DNA from: an uncultured Lachnospiraceae bacterium
GTDB taxonomy: Bacteria > Bacillota > Clostridia > Lachnospirales > Lachnospiraceae
Assembly (NCBI GenBank): GCA_910586615.1
Contig: CAJUJP010000059.1
Location: 1-19,473, forward strand
Direction of reading: 5' to 3'
DNA length: 19,473 nucleotides
The position numbers were made by a program, and so were the translations under genes. The notes below the pieces were generated by a model. The model was not told where the DNA came from and did no database searches. It saw nothing but the letters and a program-made list of their open reading frames with translations. This document shows positions 13,678-19,473 of the stretch, piece by piece (the first letter of the stretch is position 1; every line of letters starts with the position of its first letter).

Positions 13678-16256
13678 ATGTTTTTAATAAAGTTGCTTTG
13701 CAGGGACTTAAGAAAAACCGTGCCCGCACCGTGGTGACAGTGATCGGTGTTATGCTTTCAGCAGCCTTGTTTACAGCGGTTACGACCTTTGGGTTTTCTC
13801 TGTTGAACTATATGATCAAAGGCGCTGTCGGGATGTACGGAAGCTGGCATGTAGGATTCTGGGATGTGGAGCAGGAGTTCGTGGAACAACGGCTGCAGGA
13901 TGAAGAGACGGAAAAAGGCATTGTGATCCGAAACATCGGATATGCTCCGCTTGAAAACGCACAAAATCCAGAGGTGCCATATTTTTGCATTACCGGCTGT
14001 GACAAAGAAGCGTTTCGTGATCTGGCGGTAACGCCTGTTTCTGGCAGGCTGCCTGAAAACAGCAGTGAGGCGATTATTTCCGCGAAAGCTTCCACAGACG
14101 GCGGATATAAGATTAACATCGGTGACAAAGTTACGCTGATGGTGGGGAGCCGCATGGACGGAGACAGGAAACTTGGGTATGGAGATGAGTTCCGGCATCA
14201 GACAGAAACCTTTGTGCCCGAAGAGAAGAAAACTTATACGATTGTGGGTATTTGCCGGACGCCCTCTTTTGAAAGTGAGTTTCCGGCAGGATATGCGCTG
14301 CTTACCAGGACCGATGATACAGCCGGACGGCCCAGCCTTTTTATCAGGATGAAAAACCCTCTCCGGGTGCGGTCTTATGCGGAGGAAGCCGCACAGGGGC
14401 ATACTTACAAGCTCAATAATTCGGTGCTGCGGTTCATGGGACTTTCAGAAAGTTCGGGTGATAAGATATTTTTTTCGCTGCTTTGTACTTTTGGAGTGGT
14501 GGTGATGCTGATCATTATGGTCGGTTCCGTTTTTCTGATTTACAATTCATTCAGCATTTCTTTGAGTGAACGTATGCAGCAGATCGGTATGCTGGCATCG
14601 GTGGGGGCTACAACCAGACAGCTTTGCAAATCTGTTTTGTTTGAAGGACTTTGTATCGGAATGATCGGTATTCCTTTCGGGGTGCTCATGGGAATCGGCG
14701 GGTGTCAGGTTGTGATCAGTATTGTGGGAAAAAATTTCGGAAACATTCTCTATACAGATATTCCGATGACACTTAAGATTTCAGGCATTGCCATTGCTGC
14801 CGCTGTGGCGGTCAGTTTTTTGACGATAGAGATTTCAGCCTACATCCCCGCGAAAAAGGCAGTGCGCATACCGGTGATGGAGTGTATCCGCCAGACCAAT
14901 GAAGTGAAGGTGGAGGCAAAGAGTATGAAGATTCCCGGTTTCATGGAACGCATTTATGGACTGGAAGGAATGCTTGCACTGAAAAATTTCAGGCGGAACA
15001 GAAAAAGGTACCGGAGTATTGTAATGTCCCTTGTTCTGAGTGTGGTTCTTTTTATCGTGACCAGCAGTGCAGTGGAAAGCATGCAGAGAAATGCTCAGGG
15101 AGCCATTGCATATACTACTTTCGATATCAGCTTTTCCGCGCAGGAAATGGAAGATGAGGAAATGAATGCACTGTACGGAAAACTGAAGCTTGCGGAGGGT
15201 GTTGAGGACAGCTCTTTTCAGAAAGTGATGACCTGGTTCTGTTCCGTTCCAATAGATGTTTTATCGGATCAAATGAGGATGGAGGTCAATCTTCCCTTGA
15301 ATCAGGATGAAATTGACCTGACACTGCGGGTTCATGTGTTTGATGACGATACCTGCTTAAAGTATCTTAAAGAACTTGGTCTGCCGGAAGAAGAATATAT
15401 GCGGGAAGACGGAAAAGTACTTGCCGTTGCGAAAGTGGATGAAACATTCGGAAGACTGGCCGAAGCGGGAGAGTTTGTGGATATGTTTACCTGCACTTCC
15501 ATAGAGGCGGATATTTCGCCGAGAAAAACGGACGGATCAAAATCCGGGCAGGAAATAAAGGCCGCACTCACAATGGCTGATGTGGAGATTCTTGACATAC
15601 CCATGAGCATTGAAGCGACAGAAGAGAATCTGCCTTATATTTTTGAACTGATCGTACCTTATTCCTGCAAAGAGCGGTTTGAACTTTCTGACAGTCGGGT
15701 GGACTTGAAGGGACTGACTTTCGCGGCGGAGCATCCGGCGGCAGCCTTAAAAGATATGCAGGCTATTATTGCGGATGCGGATATACAGACAGCCTATTTT
15801 CTGACCAATGTATCGCAGATGATGGAAGAAAGCCGGAATTATATTTTTATTGTCAATGTATTTGCCTATACTTTTATTGCCATGATCTCTCTGATTGCGG
15901 TGGCTAACGTGTTTAATACGATCTCAACAAATATTAAACTGCGCAGGCGAGAACTGGCCATGCTTCGCTCTGTTGGGATGTCAGACCGGGATTTTAATAA
16001 AATGATGCGTTTTGAGTGTGTACTTTACGGCACCCGGTCGCTGTTTGTGGGCATTCCGCTGGCACTGGTCTGTTCATGGCTGTTAAGCAGATTGATGTAT
16101 ACGGCGGAAGACGCTGCGTATTATACGATACCCTGGAACAGTGTGGGGATCAGCGTTGTCAGTGTGCTTCTGATCATTTTTACTACGATGATGTATGCGG
16201 TCAGCAAGGTAAAGAAAGAAAATATTATCGATGCGCTTCGGGATGAAATGACGTAA
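13674..16256 (+). CDS. FtsX/MacB-type ABC permease, two-repeat form
   Basis: An 860-residue membrane protein made of two FtsX-like halves. First half: helix 1 (about 20-42), outside domain (45-262), then three helices (264-290, 320-348, 367-388). Second half: helix (about 447-465), outside domain (468-722), then three helices (723-748, 786-806, 824-844). Each half carries the family motif after its second helix, ERMQQIGMLASVGAT in the first and RRRELAMLRSVGMS in the second. This eight-helix plan with two outside domains differs from BceB-type permeases, which have ten helices and one outside domain. It fits the exporter or mechanotransmission class common in clostridia. It overlaps the ATPase gene by 4 bases. 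The large second outside domain is the likely ligand contact; the substrate is unknown. Confidence 0.93.
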   Translation: MNVFNKVALQGLKKNRARTVVTVIGVMLSAALFTAVTTFGFSLLNYMIKGAVGMYGSWHVGFWDVEQEFVEQRLQDEETEKGIVIRNIGYAPLENAQNPEVPYFCITGCDKEAFRDLAVTPVSGRLPENSSEAIISAKASTDGGYKINIGDKVTLMVGSRMDGDRKLGYGDEFRHQTETFVPEEKKTYTIVGICRTPSFESEFPAGYALLTRTDDTAGRPSLFIRMKNPLRVRSYAEEAAQGHTYKLNNSVLRFMGLSESSGDKIFFSLLCTFGVVVMLIIMVGSVFLIYNSFSISLSERMQQIGMLASVGATTRQLCKSVLFEGLCIGMIGIPFGVLMGIGGCQVVISIVGKNFGNILYTDIPMTLKISGIAIAAAVAVSFLTIEISAYIPAKKAVRIPVMECIRQTNEVKVEAKSMKIPGFMERIYGLEGMLALKNFRRNRKRYRSIVMSLVLSVVLFIVTSSAVESMQRNAQGAIAYTTFDISFSAQEMEDEEMNALYGKLKLAEGVEDSSFQKVMTWFCSVPIDVLSDQMRMEVNLPLNQDEIDLTLRVHVFDDDTCLKYLKELGLPEEEYMREDGKVLAVAKVDETFGRLAEAGEFVDMFTCTSIEADISPRKTDGSKSGQEIKAALTMADVEILDIPMSIEATEENLPYIFELIVPYSCKERFELSDSRVDLKGLTFAAEHPAAALKDMQAIIADADIQTAYFLTNVSQMMEESRNYIFIVNVFAYTFIAMISLIAVANVFNTISTNIKLRRRELAMLRSVGMSDRDFNKMMRFECVLYGTRSLFVGIPLALVCSWLLSRLMYTAEDAAYYTIPWNSVGISVVSVLLIIFTTMMYAVSKVKKENIIDALRDEMT

Positions 16257-16339
16257 GGGATGTGCTGATTTTTACCCGGGCATGTGATTTTGAGGGCAGT
16301 TCTGTTATGCAGAAGGCAGTTTCGGAAAGCCATGCAATG

Positions 16340-16348
16340 TGTTATACT
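16340..16348 (+). promoter_or_regulatory. Extended -10 before the SCP2-like gene
   Basis: TGTTATACT has the extended -10 form, 39 bases before the ATG at 16388. The -35 region (TTTCGG at 16320-16325) is weak, as often tolerated with an extended -10. Confidence 0.4.
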
Positions 16349-16387
16349 GGAAAAAACATACTGGATCAGGTGAAGGAGGAATTCGAA

Positions 16388-16762
16388 ATGACCTATGAAG
16401 AATTGGTAAAACAGGTACAGGAGGCGTATCAGGATGCGGACGCGTCCAAAGTAAAAGAGCATCTGGCAATTCAGTTTAACGTGGAAGGTGAGGCAGCCGG
16501 CGCCTTTTATCTGGAAGTGGCAGAAGGCAAAGTCACTGTACAGCCCTATGAATATTATGACCGCGATGCGCTGGTAACCACAAAAGCGGCGGTTCTTGAA
16601 GAGATCGCGGCAGGGAAACTGGATGTGGTCAAGGCGTTCCTGACGGGAAAGATCAAGGTGGAGGGTAACGTGGGAAAAGCGGCTCTGCTGAAGGAGATTC
16701 CGGTGAAAAGTCCTGTAAAGGCGGAAAAGAAGACAGTGAAGGGAAAAATGAAGAAATCTTAA
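16388..16762 (+). CDS. SCP2 sterol-binding-like domain protein
   Basis: A 124-residue soluble protein. Residues 1-104 resemble the SCP2 lipid-binding fold: N-terminal helix VKQVQEAYQDADASKVKEHL, a strand IQFNVEGEAAGAFYLEVAEGK, a segment DRDALVTTKAAVLEEIAAGK, and the characteristic AFLTGKIKVEGNVGKAALL. The C-terminal 20 residues are a lysine-rich tail (KAEKKTVKGKMKKS) that may be disordered. In bacteria this fold binds lipids or other hydrophobic ligands; no substrate is known for this type. The ATG at 16388 is preceded by GAAGGAGG; the frame is open upstream to 16262, but that part looks non-coding. It is the last plus-strand gene before the phage-type genes. It has no clear functional tie to the ABC permease, although it lies only 131 bases downstream. 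Confidence 0.8.
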   Translation: MTYEELVKQVQEAYQDADASKVKEHLAIQFNVEGEAAGAFYLEVAEGKVTVQPYEYYDRDALVTTKAAVLEEIAAGKLDVVKAFLTGKIKVEGNVGKAALLKEIPVKSPVKAEKKTVKGKMKKS

Positions 16763-16889
16763 AGGATTTGGATAACGTTTAATAAGTGAAAAGAAGCAAA
16801 AAGAGGTGAAATTCTCTATGATTTCATTAAAAAATGTCTGAATTGGGCATATTATGAAGAAGAACTTTGCTTCAATTAGCATTTACATG

Positions 16890-16916
16890 AAAAAGGTGGC
16901 CGGGTTATCCGGCCAC
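16890..16916 (-). terminator. Intrinsic terminator of the phage tail genes
   Basis: A perfect 8-bp GC-rich stem, GTGGCCGG (16896-16903) with CCGGCCAC (16909-16916), has a 5-base loop. On the minus strand it is followed by CTTTTT. It lies 78 bases beyond the stop of the last tail gene. The plus-strand side has only a broken A-rich/T-poor flank, so it works mainly for the minus-strand operon. Confidence 0.85.
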
Positions 16917-16994
16917 ATTAAAAATACAAAAATTTACACACTTTTCTTGACAACCCCTTATAGGACTGTTTACTTGACAATCTCATATGGTTAT

Positions 16995-17669
16995 TTAATA
17001 GCGGCAAATTATTGTACCATTACATATAAAATTCCAACCACTCAATCCTGAACAGTGGCAAGATACAACATCCTTTATTTTATCGTCTGTAAATATTTTA
17101 GATATCGTTCCACTCGCTTTTGATGTAGTCAATTTTGAGACTACATTGCCATTGCTGTCCCGTAGAGATATAGTCCATGTAGAATTTGCAGCATAATTAC
17201 ATTGATTCATACGTATTTCTATTGATTCAGGAGTACCGATTATTGGAAAAACAGCACTTGAAACCCCTGCATCATTATGACCGAGACGAACATTATACGT
17301 AAATTCTTTCCCGGATTCAATATCACCCAATTTTTTTAATACTGTATCAGCACCATCCTTATATTCAATATATGGACTTCCATCTTCTCCGATCTTGATA
17401 GAAATAATACGTCCGTTGTCTGTAAATTCCATGAAACGTGTATGTGCTCTGTGGGATAAACTGGATGATGCAGCCATACTGTCATTATTAACGGAAAAAT
17501 CAGAGGTTATTCCGTTGATGTTCCCTAATTTCTGCTCAGCTGTTTTGCCGTCATTGAATTCCACATCGCCGGCTTTTGTCCACCATGAAATTCGCTGCCA
17601 TAATTTTGAATCTTTGTTAATTAATCTTCTGAATTTTCTTCCGGTAACTATTGTTTCATTAATAGCCAT
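16995..17669 (-). CDS. Phage tail-associated protein, distal
   Basis: A 224-residue protein in a phage tail operon. The N-terminus (FRRLINKDSKLWQRISWWTK, then AGDVEFNDGKTAEQKLGNI) is a module I recognise from tail-fibre and tail-tip proteins of clostridial phages, where it appears to anchor varied C-terminal parts. The C-terminal 130 residues look beta-rich (ESIEIRMNQCNYAANSTW, DSNGNVVSKL) and end in a cysteine-containing stretch (CHCSGLSGWNFICNGTIICRY), suggesting a small receptor- or carbohydrate-binding head. This is inference. AGGAGG lies 6 bases before the ATG at 17669. It is the last gene before the terminator at 16890. Lower GC than the host genes on its left fits phage origin. Confidence 0.65.
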   Translation of the reverse strand: MAINETIVTGRKFRRLINKDSKLWQRISWWTKAGDVEFNDGKTAEQKLGNINGITSDFSVNNDSMAASSSLSHRAHTRFMEFTDNGRIISIKIGEDGSPYIEYKDGADTVLKKLGDIESGKEFTYNVRLGHNDAGVSSAVFPIIGTPESIEIRMNQCNYAANSTWTISLRDSNGNVVSKLTTSKASGTISKIFTDDKIKDVVSCHCSGLSGWNFICNGTIICRY

Positions 17670-17696
17670 AATGATCCTCCTGATATGATTACATTT

Positions 17697-18020
17697 TTAT
17701 ACCCAAAACATTCCTTCGTCTAATAGCGGTTCCTCATCATCTTGCAGTTCGTAATAGATAAAAGGCTGTTTCTTTGGCGGCTTTTCCAGTAAATACTTCT
17801 GCAAATTGTAGATTCGGTTTTCTATCGCATTGAAAAAATCAGCAAAATATCCATAAACGTTATCCTGCTGATTTATGTATGCGCTTGCTTCCGTATACTT
17901 ATCTTGGGCAATTAAATTATTATATGTGTCTATGATATCTGTTTTTTCTAAATCATTATCCTGAAAAAACAGCATTGTGTCTACACCGTCCGGATAATGT
18001 GATGTAGTATTACATAACAT
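17697..18020 (-). CDS. Small tail-operon protein, paralogue B
   Basis: A 107-residue protein of no known family. It shares with the gene before it the ordered blocks Y-x-EA-x2-YI-x-Q, NV, IYN-x-QKY and a late EEP, followed by an acidic tail that ends GMFWV. It is mainly helical (about 20-75) and then acidic (YYELQDDEEPLLDEG). The gene starts 6 bases after the stop of paralogue A, with AGGAG ahead, which implies coupled translation. The similarity suggests tandem duplication followed by divergence. Its position between the tail fibre and the distal tail protein suggests a chaperone, connector or minor tail protein. An internal Met16 is an alternative start. Confidence 0.6.
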   Translation of the reverse strand: MLCNTTSHYPDGVDTMLFFQDNDLEKTDIIDTYNNLIAQDKYTEASAYINQQDNVYGYFADFFNAIENRIYNLQKYLLEKPPKKQPFIYYELQDDEEPLLDEGMFWV

Positions 18021-18026
18021 TGTCGA

Positions 18027-18380
18027 TCACACTCCTAACCATACATCATCTTCAAGGCAGTAGTCAGGCTCTTCGTCTTCAAAATAGACAGCCTGCTGCG
18101 CCTGCTTTGCATATTTTTGTGTGTTGTAGATTTCTTCCTCCCATGTTCTGAAGGTAACGGCATCTACGGTATACTGTGATAAAACATTCTTTTTCTGATC
18201 AATGTATTGTGCTGCTTCCAGATAAGACCCTTGCGAACGGAGGCTATTAATGTGATTTATCATAGTTGATGCCTCATCGTCTACATTTTTGAAATTATGC
18301 CGTGTAATTAATTGACTGGGAAATGCACTGAATTCATTTTCATATTGTGACACGTTGGCTGCCATCTCCTTTTTCATCAA
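18027..18380 (-). CDS. Small tail-operon protein, paralogue A
   Basis: A 117-residue protein, not assignable to a known family. Residues about 45-85 (SYLEAAQYIDQKKNVLSQY, then EEEIYNTQKY) match paralogue B in the same order. The C-terminus is acidic (EDEEPDYCLEDDVWLGV). The start is uncertain: tandem ATGs at 18380 lack a strong ribosome site, while AAGGAG lies just before an in-frame ATG (GCAGCC follows), too close for standard use, and before a GTG 12 bases away. It lies 25 bases after the tail-fibre stop in the same operon. Role unknown; tail assembly or attachment is inferred from position only. Confidence 0.6.
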   Translation of the reverse strand: MMKKEMAANVSQYENEFSAFPSQLITRHNFKNVDDEASTMINHINSLRSQGSYLEAAQYIDQKKNVLSQYTVDAVTFRTWEEEIYNTQKYAKQAQQAVYFEDEEPDYCLEDDVWLGV

Positions 18381-18405
18381 TTTACGTTATACTCTTTTTA
18401 TACGG

Positions 18406-19392
18406 CTAATTACCGATCCAGAACATTCCTATTGATAAATTGGCTGGCTGTGCATCCGAATAGGTAATGGTGCCGGTTGGTATGGCCCATGTGCCATCGT
18501 CGCGTAAAAACTTTGTAGTAGTACCTGTCCTTTTAGGACATAAACCGTTTGCAGTGGTAGATACAATTCCATAACTTGCAGATTCAGTCCGCCACCCCGG
18601 ATTCCCGTTTGCATCCGTTTTCCAGACCTTATTAGCCTGTCCGCTGCCTTTTGCCACATACCCCTCGCTGGCAGCGGTGTTTGCCTTCCATGTGTTGGTG
18701 TCTGTAGTTTTATAGCCGCTGTCGTTTGTAAGCTGGCTTGTTTTGGTGGGAATCGTACCTGCCAGATTTGTCAGCAGGTCTTTTAATACTTTCCCCTGTT
18801 TAGCGGACAAAGGTTTGCCGGTATCAGTGGAGGTAAGGTTATCAATAATATCCGATATGTTTATCTTACTGGTGGTGATCCCGTCAATCAGAGATTTGTT
18901 ATTTTTGATATAAGTGACAATCTCACTCAGCTGATCGAGGGTGCTGTCATCGCTGTCGGCCAGGGTGTTAAGCCTTGTGGCAAGTCCGGTAATAAGGCTG
19001 CGAATGTCTGTATGGGAAGAATCTGAGATGTCGTGATCTGATATTTCCGTCTGTAACAAATCGGTAAGATCAGATCGTAAAGTATCTTCCGCAGATACTG
19101 CCCGGTCGGTTTCAATTGCAATATTTTGGGCATTTACGTTTTCCGCTTCCGCTGCTCTGGCGATTTCATGAATCAGATTCTCTGAAATTTCGTTTTCTTT
19201 TGCGACAGCACGTGATATTTCAGAACTTAGAGATTCTTTTGTCGCAAGCAGTTCATCCTGACTTTGATTTTTCAGGTCTAATTTATGCAGTTCGGAATCA
19301 ATTACGTCATTGTTCTTGTTTACGACAGCTACGTTATATTTCTCTGTCGATAACGGCTTTTCCAAGCCTATGTTAAGTGTGTAATTTGCCAT
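18406..19392 (-). CDS. Phage tail fibre-like protein
   Basis: A 328-residue protein. Residues 1-40 (YTLNIGLEKPLSTEKYNVAV, then NDVIDSELHKLDL) are the usual start of clostridial tail-fibre or collar proteins. Residues 45-165 are a long coiled coil with repeated I-x-R-A-x2-E-x-E-type units (ISRAVAKENEI, IARAAEAENV, TDRAVSAEDT), typical of trimeric fibres. Residues 180-300 contain repeats known from fibre shafts (TGKPLSAKQGKVLKDLL, TSQLTNDSGY, GQANKVWKTDANGNPGWR, KFLRDDGTWA). The end is GMFWIGN, resembling the last residues of paralogue B. I chose ATG 19392 because AAAGGAG lies 6 bases upstream; the frame is open to the right edge, but those codons include a hairpin. It is the first complete gene of a tail operon that continues beyond the window. 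Confidence 0.8.
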   Translation of the reverse strand: MANYTLNIGLEKPLSTEKYNVAVVNKNNDVIDSELHKLDLKNQSQDELLATKESLSSEISRAVAKENEISENLIHEIARAAEAENVNAQNIAIETDRAVSAEDTLRSDLTDLLQTEISDHDISDSSHTDIRSLITGLATRLNTLADSDDSTLDQLSEIVTYIKNNKSLIDGITTSKINISDIIDNLTSTDTGKPLSAKQGKVLKDLLTNLAGTIPTKTSQLTNDSGYKTTDTNTWKANTAASEGYVAKGSGQANKVWKTDANGNPGWRTESASYGIVSTTANGLCPKRTGTTTKFLRDDGTWAIPTGTITYSDAQPANLSIGMFWIGN

Positions 19393-19421
19393 TCCGTCTC
19401 CTTTCATGGATTTTGTAGTTA

Positions 19422-19438
19422 GGCGTTTGCGAAACGCC
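19422..19438. repeat. Hairpin before the tail fibre gene
   Basis: A perfect 7-bp inverted repeat, GGCGTTT (19422-19428) with AAACGCC (19432-19438), has a GCG loop, 30 bases before the tail-fibre start. A second weaker hairpin, CCCG with CGGG between 19440 and 19462, is followed by T on the plus strand. Either could mark an upstream gene end or slow ribosomes; function is not clear. Confidence 0.5.
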
Positions 19439-19473
19439 AGAACCCGCATGAATACGGGATTCTTTTTGTCACA

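Noticed and set aside
16763..16890. Attachment site between the SCP2-like gene and the tail genes.
   Set aside because: No tRNA end and no direct repeat partner inside the window; it cannot be called without the other boundary.
16854..17051. Plus-strand frame of 65 codons over the terminator near the tail genes.
   Set aside because: It crosses the terminator stem and the end of the opposite gene, with no ribosome site.
17697..18380. Possible diversity-generating retroelement near the tail genes.
   Set aside because: No reverse transcriptase, no template/variable repeat pair and no adenine-biased variation are seen in the window.

Overview
The window looks like chromosomal DNA of a low-to-mid GC Firmicute, most likely a gut clostridium of the Lachnospiraceae type. 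That is inferred from strong AGGAGG-like ribosome binding sites, near-consensus SigA promoters, and the gene families present (DUF3781, YtrA-type GntR with an ABC exporter, ferredoxin-type aldo/keto reductase, FtsX-type ABC transporters beside a two-component system, clostridial phage tail genes). No tRNA, rRNA, CRISPR array, transposase or integrase was found. The genus cannot be fixed from the sequence alone.

Layout. (1) Positions 1-3130 are AT-rich and look acquired. A LexA/CI-like repressor (minus strand) faces a divergent unit (plus strand) across a control region with four near-identical operators and two good promoters. The plus-strand unit carries a two-S1-domain plus DUF3825 protein broken by four frameshifts, then an intact DUF3781 gene, and ends at a clear intrinsic terminator. 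A coiled-coil gene fragment without a start lies at the far left. (2) Positions 3188-6494 are a compact plus-strand operon: ECF-like sigma factor, polytopic membrane protein, ABC ATPase, ABC permease. (3) Positions 8566-6505 are a minus-strand YtrA-like operon (GntR regulator, ABC ATPase, ABC permease) with a near-perfect promoter and an operator. (4) Positions 8785-9170 hold an AT-rich remnant of a Fic-family gene, with an internal deletion and a lost C-terminus, still behind a recognisable promoter that carries a copy of the GntR operator motif. (5) Positions 9173-10913 are a MerR regulator divergent from an aldo/keto reductase with two 4Fe-4S motifs, joined by a classic 19-bp-spacer MerR promoter. 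(6) Positions 10996-16256 are a response regulator, a histidine kinase, an ABC ATPase and an 860-residue FtsX-type permease: a sensing and efflux module of the antimicrobial-peptide type. (7) A small SCP2-like protein (16388-16762) follows. (8) From 16890 to the right edge the strand switches: a strong minus-strand terminator closes a set of phage tail genes (tail fibre, two small paralogous proteins, a distal tail protein) that enters from the right edge.

How it fits together. Four separate regulator-plus-effector modules sit side by side. Three (ECF/ABC, GntR/ABC, two-component/ABC) point to membrane stress or peptide-antibiotic response; the fourth (MerR/AKR) points to electrophile or redox response. 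Both ends are mobile-element DNA. The least described parts are the repressor-controlled S1-DUF3825/DUF3781 unit, the ECF sigma factor paired with an unclassified membrane protein instead of a zinc-finger anti-sigma, and the pair of small paralogous tail-operon proteins.
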